Notes under the pieces: model-generated
What the model was told of the DNA's origin: nothing
The model's input: the letters and a program-made list of their open reading frames with translations, nothing else
The model's database searches: none
Source: Bacillus sp. FJAT-45350
GTDB lineage: Bacteria > Bacillota > Bacilli > Bacillales > NISU01
Direction of reading: 5' to 3'
DNA: 64,000 bases
NCBI RefSeq assembly: GCF_002335805.1
Contig: NZ_NISU01000001.1
Span: 1,992,079 to 2,056,078 of the forward strand
Program-made: the position numbers and the translations under genes
In this document: positions 8,837-17,097 of the stretch, piece after piece
Layout: each line of letters opens with the position of its first letter
Numbering within the stretch: the first letter of the stretch is position 1

Positions 8837-9378
8837 TATTTTTTGGGGACTATTTTATAAATTTCTCCACTTTCAAAAAGCATAATTACTTCTCCAAGCC
8901 ATTCATAATATTTTTCTGCACTTTGCAATCTTTCTAAATCATTCTCTACTTCCTTTAATAATAAATTATCAGAGCTCGTTTCTTTTAAATCAAGTAATAC
9001 TTCTCTAAGATTCTTTAATTCTGAATGGTTTGAATCGACTCCTTCTCTCCATCGATTAACAAAAACAGCTGAAAAAGACTTATACCAATCTTCTTCTGTT
9101 TGATATAAATCCTTTCTCACTCCTTTTTGCCAAACTCGTTCCACCATTTTTGCTTCAGATAAAGCTCGAATTCCCGTACTCATACTCGTCTTACTCATCC
9201 CTAGCTGTTCACTCATCTCATCAAGTGTAATTGGTGAATCCGCAAAGAAAACAGTACCATACAGGCGACCGATTGTTTGATTTATACCATATAAGTCCAT
9301 ATTTTTTGACATTTCAGAGATAAAACGATTCCTAGCATTAACAAGCTTTTTCCACTCATTTGAGTTAGAATTTTCCAT
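8836..9378 (-). CDS. GbsR/OpuAR-type transcriptional regulator (MarR superfamily)
   Basis: 180 residues. Winged-helix regulator of the GbsR family, whose members control choline and glycine betaine genes in Bacilli. The DNA-binding helix is in ITLDEMSEQLGMSKTSMSTG, followed by GVRKDLYQ in the wing and a helical C-terminal half. It is divergent from opuAA-AB-AC, with a 26-bp perfect palindrome between them, so control of opuA is the simplest reading. It is translationally coupled to the methyltransferase gene downstream. Confidence 0.88.
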   Translation of the reverse strand: MENSNSNEWKKLVNARNRFISEMSKNMDLYGINQTIGRLYGTVFFADSPITLDEMSEQLGMSKTSMSTGIRALSEAKMVERVWQKGVRKDLYQTEEDWYKSFSAVFVNRWREGVDSNHSELKNLREVLLDLKETSSDNLLLKEVENDLERLQSAEKYYEWLGEVIMLFESGEIYKIVPKK

Positions 9379-9506
9379 CTTATGTCGTTTCCTCCTTAGG
9401 CTACTTACTTATTTGATTTTAACAAAACTATGATTTGAGTAAAAGCGTATTCACAACATACCATACATGAGGATATTGGAGGATTATGCCGAATTCACTT
9501 AAATCA

Positions 9507-9532
9507 TTACGTACAGTTAAAACTGTACGTAA
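9507..9532. promoter_or_regulatory. 26-bp palindromic operator candidate upstream of opuAA
   Basis: TTACGTACAGTT-AA-AACTGTACGTAA is a perfect inverted repeat with 12-base arms, midway between the divergent GbsR-type regulator and opuAA. It overlaps a possible promoter on the plus strand (TTACGT at 9507, TAAAAT at 9530, 17 apart). Binding by the neighbouring regulator is inferred. Confidence 0.65.
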
Positions 9533-9636
9533 AATATGAATAGATTATACCGTTTATAAAGTTTGAAGGAAATGTTTAACAAGGTTATAGTTAGTAAGGA
9601 TTTAAAAAAGCGTTGAAGTTAAAGAGGTGTAAAAAC

Positions 9637-10854
9637 ATGTCTACTATAAAAGTAGAAGGTCTCACTAAGGTTTTTGGAAAAAAACCTCAACGAGCCATAG
9701 AGCTTTTGAAGCAAAGTAAAACAAAGGATGAGATTCTGAAAGAAACAGGAATGACCGTAGGTGTGAATCAAGCTTCTTTTGATGTAAAAAGTGGTGAAAT
9801 ATTCGTCATCATGGGACTTTCAGGAAGTGGAAAATCAACATTAGTACGTTTGTTAAACAGACTAATTGACCCGACTGAAGGGAGCATTTGGATTGACAAC
9901 GAAGACTTAGCCCAAATGGATGAAAAAAAATTGCGAGAAGTCAGACGCAAAAAAATGAGTATGGTGTTTCAAAAATTTGGACTCTTCCCTTATCGTACCA
10001 TCCTAGAAAATGTTGAATACGGATTAGAAGTTCAAGGTGTAGATAAGAAAGACAGAAAAGAAACTGCCAGCAAATCGTTAGAGCTTGTTGGACTTATGGG
10101 ATATGAAGATAAATACCCAAGTGAACTTTCAGGTGGTATGCAACAACGTGTTGGTTTGGCTCGTGCATTAGCGAATGACCCCGATGTTTTGTTAATGGAC
10201 GAGGCATTCTCAGCCCTCGACCCACTTATACGAAAAGATATGCAGGATGAACTGTTAGACCTACAAGAGACAATGCAAAAAACAATTATCTTTATCACTC
10301 ATGACCTAGACGAAGCATTACGTATTGGGGACAGAATTGTGATTATGAAAGATGGTTCTATTGTACAAATTGGAACACCTGAGCAAATTTTAACGAATCC
10401 TGAAAATGATTACGTTGAAAAGTTCGTTGAAGATGTAGACCGTTCAAAGGTATTCACAGCTAGCCATGTTATGATGCGCCCTGAAGCAGTAAATATTGAA
10501 AAAGAAGGGCCTCGCGTAGCCTTGAAAAGAATGAAAGAAGCAGGGATTTCATCTATCTATGTAACAAAACGTAATAAAGAATTATTAGGCATTATCCATG
10601 CGGATGATGTATCAAGGTTAGTGAAAGAAAATGTAGATTCAGTTGAAAGTATTATAGACGAAAATATCCCACACGTGACGTCGGATACTCCATTATACGA
10701 TTTAATGGACGTAATATCTATGAGTCGTGTACCACTTGCAGTCGTTGATGACAACAAGTTAAAAGGAATCATTATAAGAGGCGCTGTACTCGCCGCTTTA
10801 TCTGGAAGTGAGGTGAATTATGATGGATCTACTACCGAAACTTCCATTAGCTGA
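9637..10854 (+). CDS. opuAA: glycine betaine ABC transporter ATP-binding protein
   Basis: 405 residues from ATG 9637, which has AGAGGTG seven bases upstream; the frame also allows TTG at 9613 but without a good binding site. ATPase that drives osmolyte uptake at the membrane. Walker A GLSGSGKST, Q-loop VFQKFGLFP, signature LSGGMQQRVGLARAL, Walker B VLLMDEAFSALDP, then two CBS domains from about residue 270, typical of OpuAA/ProV. First gene of opuAA-AB-AC; its end overlaps opuAB by 35 bases. Confidence 0.97.
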   Translation: MSTIKVEGLTKVFGKKPQRAIELLKQSKTKDEILKETGMTVGVNQASFDVKSGEIFVIMGLSGSGKSTLVRLLNRLIDPTEGSIWIDNEDLAQMDEKKLREVRRKKMSMVFQKFGLFPYRTILENVEYGLEVQGVDKKDRKETASKSLELVGLMGYEDKYPSELSGGMQQRVGLARALANDPDVLLMDEAFSALDPLIRKDMQDELLDLQETMQKTIIFITHDLDEALRIGDRIVIMKDGSIVQIGTPEQILTNPENDYVEKFVEDVDRSKVFTASHVMMRPEAVNIEKEGPRVALKRMKEAGISSIYVTKRNKELLGIIHADDVSRLVKENVDSVESIIDENIPHVTSDTPLYDLMDVISMSRVPLAVVDDNKLKGIIIRGAVLAALSGSEVNYDGSTTETSIS

Positions 10855-11668
10855 CTGGATTGATGCCTTTGTTGATTGGCTTCATAATGCTGAAATGATA
10901 TTTAAAGGAATTGATAATGTAATAGGTTTTATTGTTGATTCATTAATTGTAGTATTATCATTTATCCCTGCTCTTCTCTTTATTATTGGGCTAGCAGCGA
11001 TTGTCTATCTATTAAACCGTAAAAAGTATGGATTACCTACTTTTATTCTGTTTGGATTACTGTTAATTGATAATCTTGGATTTTGGAATGATATGATTTT
11101 AACTCTTTCACTAGTGTTAACAGCCGCATTAATCTCAGTCATTATCGGTGTTCCAATTGGTATTTGGATGGCGAAAAACAAAGTTCTAGAAAATATACTA
11201 ACACCTATTATGGACTTTATGCAGACAATGCCAGCCTTTGTCTACTTAATTCCAGCTGTAGTCTTTTTTGGAATTGGAATGGTTCCTGGTGTAATCGCAT
11301 CTGTTATATTTGCCATGCCACCAACTGTCCGACTAACAAACCTTGGTATTCGTCAAGTATCCACTGAACTCATTGAAGCAGCAGACGCATTCGGTTCTAC
11401 TCCGAGGCAAAAACTGCTTAAAGTTCAATTACCTATGGCGAAAACAACAATTATGGCTGGTGTAAATCAAAGTATAATGCTTGCGCTATCTATGGTTGTT
11501 ATTGCATCAATGATTGGTGCGAACGGATTAGGTGTAAAAGTTTTCTATGCGGTTGGACGAAATGATGCAGGTGGAGGATTCGAAGCTGGTATAGCACTTG
11601 TTATATTAGCAATTATCTTAGACCGTATTACCCAAAGCTTTAACAAACAAAAGGGTTCAATTGCTTAA
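10820..11668 (+). CDS. opuAB: glycine betaine ABC transporter permease
   Basis: 282 residues. Membrane subunit with an N-terminal extension, then about six or seven helices and the permease loop (the EAADAFGSTPRQKLLKVQLP coupling motif). Length equals B. subtilis OpuAB. Overlaps opuAA, so probably coupled. Two adjacent ATG codons at the start cannot be separated. Confidence 0.97.
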   Translation: MMDLLPKLPLADWIDAFVDWLHNAEMIFKGIDNVIGFIVDSLIVVLSFIPALLFIIGLAAIVYLLNRKKYGLPTFILFGLLLIDNLGFWNDMILTLSLVLTAALISVIIGVPIGIWMAKNKVLENILTPIMDFMQTMPAFVYLIPAVVFFGIGMVPGVIASVIFAMPPTVRLTNLGIRQVSTELIEAADAFGSTPRQKLLKVQLPMAKTTIMAGVNQSIMLALSMVVIASMIGANGLGVKVFYAVGRNDAGGGFEAGIALVILAIILDRITQSFNKQKGSIA

Positions 11669-11754
11669 CTTTAATTTTAATTTTTGGTAGTACCTCTATT
11701 TACTTTAGTAAATAGAGAGAAAATATATAGTAAACAAAAAGGAGAAGGTCATTT

Positions 11755-12690
11755 ATGAAGAAATTTTTAAAACGTTTAAGTATGGTAGCAGGTTTATCGC
11801 TAGCATTAGTAGCAGCAGGCTGTGGAAACACAGAAGAAACAGGAAGTACAAATGAAGAAGGAACTACTGGAGACGATGCAGTCGAGGAAGTAGTAGCATC
11901 TATCGGGGAGCAATTAGATTACACGATTACGGGTATTGACCCAGGTGCTGGTGTAATGGCAGCAACAGAATTAGCTATGGAAGAGTATGGTTTAGAAAAC
12001 TTCGAATTACAACCTAGCTCGGATGCTGCAATGACTGCTGCATTAGGTGCCGCTATTGAAAACGAGGAAGCAATTGTAGTTCCAGGTTGGACTCCTCACT
12101 GGAAATTTGCAAAATATGATTTAAAATTCTTAGAAGATCCTAATGGTATTTTTGGAGAATCAGAAAACATCCATACAGTAGCACGCATTGGTTTTGAAGA
12201 AGATTTACCAGAAGCATTTGAAGTGTTAAGTAATTTCTACTGGACTCCAGAAGAAATGGGTGAAATCATGATTGCTGTTAATGAAGGACAAGATCCTGAT
12301 GATGCAGCTGCAGAATGGGTTGCAAACAATCAAGATAGAGTTTCTGAGTGGACTGATGGTGTAGGAACAGTTGACGGTGAATCTATTACTCTAGCTCTAG
12401 TAGCATGGGATTCAGAAATCGCTTCAACTCATATGATCGGTAAAGTCCTTGAAGATATCGGCTATAATGTAGAAATCAGCCCACTTCAACCGAATGGTAT
12501 GTTCCAAGCAATCGCTGGTGGAAATGCAGATGCGATTGTTGCAGCTTGGTTACCATTAACTCACCAACATTTTATGGAAGAACATGAAGGTAACCTAGTT
12601 GACCTAGGAATTAACTTAGAAGGCGCTAAAACAGGACTAGTTGTTCCAGCTTATATGGAAATTGATTCTATTGAAGATTTAAATAACTAA
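11755..12690 (+). CDS. opuAC: glycine betaine-binding lipoprotein
   Basis: 311 residues. Signal peptide with lipobox (VAAGC, Cys at about residue 23) anchors this substrate-binding protein outside the membrane. After an acidic linker comes the OpuAC fold, with tryptophans such as VPGWTPHW and VAAWLPLTHQHF in positions expected for the aromatic betaine cage. Strong AAAAGGAGAAGG binding site. Last gene of the operon, with a terminator straight after it. Confidence 0.97.
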   Translation: MKKFLKRLSMVAGLSLALVAAGCGNTEETGSTNEEGTTGDDAVEEVVASIGEQLDYTITGIDPGAGVMAATELAMEEYGLENFELQPSSDAAMTAALGAAIENEEAIVVPGWTPHWKFAKYDLKFLEDPNGIFGESENIHTVARIGFEEDLPEAFEVLSNFYWTPEEMGEIMIAVNEGQDPDDAAAEWVANNQDRVSEWTDGVGTVDGESITLALVAWDSEIASTHMIGKVLEDIGYNVEISPLQPNGMFQAIAGGNADAIVAAWLPLTHQHFMEEHEGNLVDLGINLEGAKTGLVVPAYMEIDSIEDLNN

Positions 12691-12712
12691 TACACAACCC
12701 CCCTTATATATT

Positions 12713-12753
12713 AAATGCCACTATCCAATCATAGCAAATGGATAGTGGCATTT
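12713..12753. terminator. bidirectional terminator between opuAC and kinase gene
   Basis: AAATGCCACTATCC and GGATAGTGGCATTT form a perfect 14-bp stem around a 13-base loop, between convergent genes. Confidence 0.9.
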
Positions 12754-12758
12754 CTTGT

Positions 12759-14336
12759 CTATTCAACTGAAGGTAAGTATATCTCTACCTTTGTTCCTAC
12801 CCCTACTTCACTGGTGATCTCAAACATTCCCTCATGCTGTGAAATAATACGTTCACATATCATCACTCCAAGACCTGTACCTGTCTCTTTCGTGGTGAAG
12901 AAAGGGGTTCCTAATTTCGCTAATACATCTGCTGGTATTCCTTCCCCATTGTCTTCAATAGTAAGTGTTATAAACTTATCAGTTTGGTCAGATATGACAA
13001 GTTCTATCAAACCCTCGCTCTCAATTGATTCCATTGCATTTTTTAAACAATTGATAATAACTTGTTTTATTTGATTTCGATCACATAGTACATTTGTATC
13101 TTTTGTATCGTTCATAAGTTTCACGTTGATTTTATATAAAAATAACTGTGATTCAAATAATAGAAAGACTTCATTTACTATTTTCGATAATTCGCACTTT
13201 TCCTTTTTGGAAGTATGAGGTTTTGATAAGACAAGTAATTCACTAACAATTTGATTAATCCTCGAAATCTCTTCCTTCATAATTGAACCATAATGTTTTT
13301 TCGACTTACCTTGTTCAATCAATTGAGTGAACCCAGAAACTACTGTAAGTGGATTACGAATTTCATGAGCAATTCCTGCAGCCAATTGTCCAACAACAGA
13401 CAACTTTTCAGAATGCATTAGCTGCTCTTCCGTTTTCTTTTTTTCAGTTATATCTCGAATGACTGCTGATACTGCAATCATCTCTTGGTCCGGACCGATA
13501 ATAGAGAAAACAGACATCTCAATATGAATAAGTCCACGTCCCTTTCCTATATCAATCATTTCATACTGTTCTATTCGTTCTCCATTTTCTACTTTGTGAA
13601 TAATTTCTTTTAAAAATCGAGGCCCTTCAAATGTAAAAATCGGTAGAAACTTACCAACTATTTCTTCCTTCTTCATACCATACAAACGTTCAAAAGAAGG
13701 ATTTACAGTTTCAACCTTTCCTGTTAAATCAAATAAAATAATTGCTTCATTTGTTTGTTCATATAGAGAAGTTAAATAAGCTTCTGTTGATTTTAGTTTT
13801 CTGTTTGTACGCTCTTCATTTTTTACAGCCTTATTCCATAAATCCTTTGTAAACCTCGTATGAAACAAAAAGAAAATAACCATTAACAGTGAGAATAAGA
13901 TGAAATAAATCAAATCAAACGGTTCTATGCTAAAGAAAATTTGGTCATATTTGGTGAAAAATAAATAGCTTAATATAAAAGTAGAGACAATCCCGCCATA
14001 AATAATCACATAAAAACTCTGGTACAAAGAAATCAAAATAACTCCAAAAAATATGAAAATATAATTAACAAGATATGGATATTCAAGATTGAGATAAAAT
14101 AAGTAAGCAAAAATACCTGTTACTACAACATACATTGCGAATAATGGCTTATTGAAAAAATACACAACGACATATAAAACTGCGCATACAACTAAGCCAA
14201 CAGGTGGCCAAATTGATGAGAAGGTTGGATCAAAACCAAAATAGACTATTGTCATTAATAAATAAAATAAAGACAATATATGAACAATAAGCTTATTTCT
14301 TTGCTGAATTAATAGTAATTCATTTTTCATTGTCAT
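12759..14336 (-). CDS. orphan sensor histidine kinase, sporulation-kinase type
   Basis: 525 residues. Five or six N-terminal membrane helices (to about residue 155), a short coiled coil, a PAS domain (about 180-300), then HisKA with His324 in AHEIRNPLTVVSGFTQL and an HATPase domain (NCLKNAMES, DNGEGIP, GTGLGVMI). The H-box is the form seen in KinA-KinE kinases that feed phosphate to Spo0F. No response regulator gene is adjacent, which fits. Start ATG at 14336 or, in the same frame, 14330. Signal unknown. Confidence 0.9.
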   Translation of the reverse strand: MTMKNELLLIQQRNKLIVHILSLFYLLMTIVYFGFDPTFSSIWPPVGLVVCAVLYVVVYFFNKPLFAMYVVVTGIFAYLFYLNLEYPYLVNYIFIFFGVILISLYQSFYVIIYGGIVSTFILSYLFFTKYDQIFFSIEPFDLIYFILFSLLMVIFFLFHTRFTKDLWNKAVKNEERTNRKLKSTEAYLTSLYEQTNEAIILFDLTGKVETVNPSFERLYGMKKEEIVGKFLPIFTFEGPRFLKEIIHKVENGERIEQYEMIDIGKGRGLIHIEMSVFSIIGPDQEMIAVSAVIRDITEKKKTEEQLMHSEKLSVVGQLAAGIAHEIRNPLTVVSGFTQLIEQGKSKKHYGSIMKEEISRINQIVSELLVLSKPHTSKKEKCELSKIVNEVFLLFESQLFLYKINVKLMNDTKDTNVLCDRNQIKQVIINCLKNAMESIESEGLIELVISDQTDKFITLTIEDNGEGIPADVLAKLGTPFFTTKETGTGLGVMICERIISQHEGMFEITSEVGVGTKVEIYLPSVE

Positions 14337-14480
14337 TATGTTTCCTCACAATTTCATTCTTACTAAGATTCTAACATTATTTATAGTATCATAATAGAGT
14401 CTGTCTTTTGCATAGTAAAACTACTACTCTAATTTTGATTTAATTTCTATTCACTGTATTGGTACAGCCTATTTTAAACA

Positions 14481-14529
14481 AAAAAAGAGTTAGCTATTGT
14501 TTTAGAAACAAATAGCTAACTCTTTTTTT
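14481..14529 (-). terminator. terminator after YhfH-like gene
   Basis: AAAAAAGAGTTAGCTATT...AATAGCTAACTCTTTTTT, a perfect 18-base stem with flanking A/T runs, just downstream of the small minus-strand gene stop at 14533. Confidence 0.88.
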
Positions 14530-14532
14530 GGA

Positions 14533-14661
14533 TTATTCAACGTGTCTTAAGCACTTATCACATTGGTGCATATATGATTCTGCTTGCTCTTCAATTATTT
14601 CTCCACAGTCTGTGCACTGCTTTGGTGGTAAATTTCTAAAGAATTCTGTACTTGGTGTCAT
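14533..14661 (-). CDS. YhfH-like small zinc-ribbon protein
   Basis: 42 residues, found by translating the minus strand from ATG 14661 (CGGAGG seven bases upstream). Two cysteine pairs, CTDCG and CDKC, make a small zinc ribbon; FFRNLPPK at the start and EEQAESY in the middle are like the YhfH family of Bacilli. Function unknown. It has its own terminator. Confidence 0.75.
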   Translation of the reverse strand: MTPSTEFFRNLPPKQCTDCGEIIEEQAESYMHQCDKCLRHVE

Positions 14662-14851
14662 GTAAATCGCCTCCGAATTTTTTTATCGTTGTCTTTGTTA
14701 TATTCATTGTATTATAACAACAAGAAAAGATCAACACTGTTTTGGAACAAATTTGGCCTATTTTTATATTTTCTTATACTTTGTATTATAACAGATGGTA
14801 AATATATGATATTAACGAATTTTTTTGAATAAGTTGTACTATTTTTATTAC

Positions 14852-14894
14852 AAAAAAAGAAGCTAGCTGTCCATTACGGAGGCTAACTTCTTTT
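14852..14894 (-). terminator. terminator after 36-residue membrane protein gene
   Basis: Minus strand: AAGAAGTTAGC...GCTAGCTTCTT followed by a T run; an 11-bp stem with one G-U pair. Confidence 0.8.
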
Positions 14895-14911
14895 CTAGTA
14901 TTTATAATAGA

Positions 14912-15022
14912 TTATTGTGATTTATCTGCAATAACATACAAGGAGTATGCTGCTGCTACACTTAACATAAAAATCAGTAACGTAAATCCAGTAATTGCTC
15001 CAAGCTGTCCAATAGTTACCAT
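14912..15022 (-). CDS. 36-residue single-span membrane protein
   Basis: Translated from ATG 15022 on the minus strand, with AGGTGG six bases upstream. One hydrophobic helix covers most of the chain (GFTLLIFMLSVAAAYSLYVI), with a short charged tail ADKSQ. I do not recognise it; small subunits of respiratory oxidases and other membrane complexes look like this, but no such complex is adjacent. A good binding site and its own terminator support a real gene. Confidence 0.6.
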   Translation of the reverse strand: MVTIGQLGAITGFTLLIFMLSVAAAYSLYVIADKSQ

Positions 15023-15215
15023 AAGGAACCACCTCTACTTTATTATTTGTACTTTAATTTTACACCATTATCCCTCTGGAATCATCCAATATATTGTTAT
15101 TTTTACATGATATTTTAATATTTTCATAAAAATGTCATTTGTAACATTTCTACTGTTAAAATCATATATACTTACTAAACTAATAACAATTATAATAATA
15201 CAGAATATTTTCAAT

Positions 15216-15316
15216 TCACTGTTTACTTTAGTGCGCATACGTGCTACAGTGATAATTGTAAATGACCTCTTATTTTTCTCTCTTTGATGAAAGCCTTAAT
15301 GGCTTTCTCTTTTTTT
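15216..15316 (+). ncRNA. possible small RNA or orphan terminator
   Basis: CACTGT...AGTGCG-CATA-CGTGCT-ACAGTG (about 15217-15252) can fold into a bulged hairpin and is followed by a second hairpin, GAAAGCC-TTAAT-GGCTTTC with a T run (15289-15316), a good plus-strand terminator. No plus-strand gene lies upstream for more than 2 kb. No clear promoter was found, so this stays a suggestion. The rest of 15023-15416 shows nothing. Confidence 0.3.
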
Positions 15317-15416
15317 TGAATCTATTTTTAGCTACCATCGCATTTTCTCATCTAATCCAGTAACTAGAACTATATTACTAAATAATAAGCATTTAAAAAT
15401 CAGGAGTTATTTATTA

Positions 15417-15445
15417 TTGAAAATTCAATTAACTCAACTTATACT
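15417..15445 (+). promoter_or_regulatory. sigma-A promoter of the 73-residue gene
   Basis: TTGAAA (15417-15422), 17-base spacer, TATACT (15440-15445). Transcription would begin near 15452, inside the cre box. Confidence 0.75.
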
Positions 15446-15449
15446 TATA

Positions 15450-15463
15450 AGTAAGCGCTTTCA
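15450..15463 (+). promoter_or_regulatory. catabolite response element (cre) at the start site
   Basis: AGTAAGCGCTTTCA fits the cre consensus TGWAANCGNTNWCA at all but the first base. Its place across the expected transcription start suggests repression by CcpA. Confidence 0.7.
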
Positions 15464-15493
15464 AATAATAATATTGAAATGGAGTTGATTAAC

Positions 15494-15715
15494 TTGAATC
15501 TGTATAAGGTGTTAAAGAAATCCCTTACTTCTCTAGAAGATATTGAGTTTAATCATAAATTTGGTTTACCGATAGAGGTGTTTTGCCCAAAGGATCGTCG
15601 TACAGTTGCATTTGGCCGTATTGAAAACTTAAATGTAAAAGGTGTCCAAATTAATGGTGAAATTTTTAACATTGAAGAAAATGCCTTTTTCGGACACCGC
15701 TCGATAAGTGCATAA
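15494..15715 (+). CDS. small protein of unknown function under cre control
   Basis: 73 residues from TTG 15494 (GGAG nine bases upstream); the frame also has an ATG at 15479 with a poor site. No signal or membrane segment. The C-terminal half (VEVFCPKDRR-like PIEVFCPKDRRT, then FGRIENLNVKGVQING) looks like a small beta-barrel domain, but I cannot name the family. Preceded by a strong promoter and a cre box. Confidence 0.6.
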   Translation: MNLYKVLKKSLTSLEDIEFNHKFGLPIEVFCPKDRRTVAFGRIENLNVKGVQINGEIFNIEENAFFGHRSISA

Positions 15716-15720
15716 GGACA

Positions 15721-15757
15721 CCTAAAGTCAGGTGAACAAATCCCACCTGACCTTAGG
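15721..15757. terminator. hairpin between convergent genes
   Basis: CCTAAAGTCAGGTG...CACCTGACCTTAGG, a long near-perfect stem between the 73-residue gene and ypbF. T runs are poor, so its efficiency is uncertain. Confidence 0.6.
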
Positions 15758-15759
15758 AC

Positions 15760-16215
15760 TCACTTATGAAACAAATTTATATCGTATTCCTTTTCCATTA
15801 CCTCAAACACATGATGCCGTTTCTCCCACATTTCCTTTGTGTCCCAAAGCTCCGGACACCTTTCTATTACTTCATATCTTAAACTCTCGAACTCTTTTTC
15901 AGCCTTATCGAACTTTTTCTTTGCGTACCTCATTTGAATTAGACAGACCACAATAATTCCTATATAGACAAAGACGAATGGGTCTTGCACAAGGGAATGA
16001 AGAATTGTTGTAAAATACACAGTATGGTTCACCTTCGTTAAATAAAGGTAAACTCCCCCAATTAAAATACAAGCTAATGTGGTTAGCGATGTAGCATTTA
16101 ATAACTTCTCATATTTCGATTCCTTATTTTTTTTCTTTATTAATGATGTCAATACTTCCTTAATGACTGGAGAAAGAGATTCCTTAGGAAACTTCCATTC
16201 TTTAAATTCTCCCAT
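15760..16215 (-). CDS. ypbF: YpbF-like membrane protein (DUF2663)
   Basis: 151 residues with two membrane helices at about 46-66 and 80-98, then a charged coiled-coil tail (YAKKKFDKAEKEFESLRYE). Resembles the DUF2663 family; B. subtilis ypbF lies in the same place relative to ypbD-ypbE-recS-ypbB-fer. Function unknown. Here it is parted from ypbE by a methyltransferase gene on the other strand. Confidence 0.75.
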   Translation of the reverse strand: MGEFKEWKFPKESLSPVIKEVLTSLIKKKNKESKYEKLLNATSLTTLACILIGGVYLYLTKVNHTVYFTTILHSLVQDPFVFVYIGIIVVCLIQMRYAKKKFDKAEKEFESLRYEVIERCPELWDTKEMWEKRHHVFEVMEKEYDINLFHK

Positions 16216-16409
16216 ATTGCTTTCACCTCATCATGACAAACTTCTCTTACCATATATGTATGTCCCATCACAGGCAATTAGACTACCTTCTAGCAATTTT
16301 ATAGGGGTGGTTTAAAAGGAACCAACACAATACAGAAAACCTCATTGTTTTTATTTTAATAAATTTCGTATACACTAGAATGGACTTAATGTACATGGGG
16401 GTATATTAC

Positions 16410-17003
16410 ATGAATATGTGGGACGAGAAATTTAAAAACGAAACATATGTATATGGCACTGAAGCAAATCAATTCATTCAGAAAATACATCAAAAGCTAG
16501 TACCTGGGCATATACTTGCTATTGCAGAGGGTGAAGGTAGAAACGCTGTGTTTCTTGCAAAGGAAGGTCATTCTGTTACAACCTGGGATTACGCTACATC
16601 CGGATTAGAAAAGACAAAACAATTAGCTAAACAAAATGACGTCAACGTCGAAACAGAGCTTATTAATTTATTAGAGGCAAACTGGGAGAGCGAAAAATGG
16701 GATTCCATTATTAATGTTTTTGGACATTTTTATGAAGATGACCAATATACAATTTTATCAAATGTGAAAAAGGCTTTAAAAAGCGGTGGCACGTTTGCTA
16801 TGGAAGTGTATTCTACAGAACAGCTTGCATATGGTACAGGAGGCCCTAAGGATGCAAAGATGCTTTATAAGCCAGAAGCCGTTCTTCAGTTATTTAAAGA
16901 CTGGTCTATCATACATTTCTTCTATGGTGAAGCAATAAGACATGAAGGAATTTCTCACACTGGAAATTGTCACGTTATTCAGTTATTAGTAAAAAAACCT
17001 TAA
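16410..17003 (+). CDS. class I SAM-dependent methyltransferase, TehB-like
   Basis: 197 residues from ATG 16410; a GGGGGT site precedes it, while the ATG at 16380 has none and would sit at the likely transcription start. The N-terminal MWDEKFKNETYVYGTEAN is typical of this group of small methyltransferases; the SAM site is IAEGEGRNAVFLAKEGH (E in place of the usual G in GxG). Substrate unknown; tellurite or thiol methylation is often assigned to relatives. It interrupts the ypbE-ypbF order. Confidence 0.85.
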   Translation: MNMWDEKFKNETYVYGTEANQFIQKIHQKLVPGHILAIAEGEGRNAVFLAKEGHSVTTWDYATSGLEKTKQLAKQNDVNVETELINLLEANWESEKWDSIINVFGHFYEDDQYTILSNVKKALKSGGTFAMEVYSTEQLAYGTGGPKDAKMLYKPEAVLQLFKDWSIIHFFYGEAIRHEGISHTGNCHVIQLLVKKP

Positions 17004-17007
17004 TTCT

Positions 17008-17055
17008 AAAAAAGCTCGTTTGCCTTTTATTCAGTGGGTCAAATGAGCTTTTTAG
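17008..17055. terminator. bidirectional terminator
   Basis: AAAAAGCTCGTTTG...CAAATGAGCTTTTT between the methyltransferase gene and the convergent ypbE-like gene. Confidence 0.85.
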
Positions 17056-17097
17056 ATATTATAAATGATTACGTAAAGATTTTCACAAACGTTTTCT

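Noticed and set aside
9421-9480. Promoter of the GbsR-type regulator on the minus strand
   Set aside because: TTGTGA with a possible -10 17 bases away was seen, but the -10 is poor and several other readings are equal.
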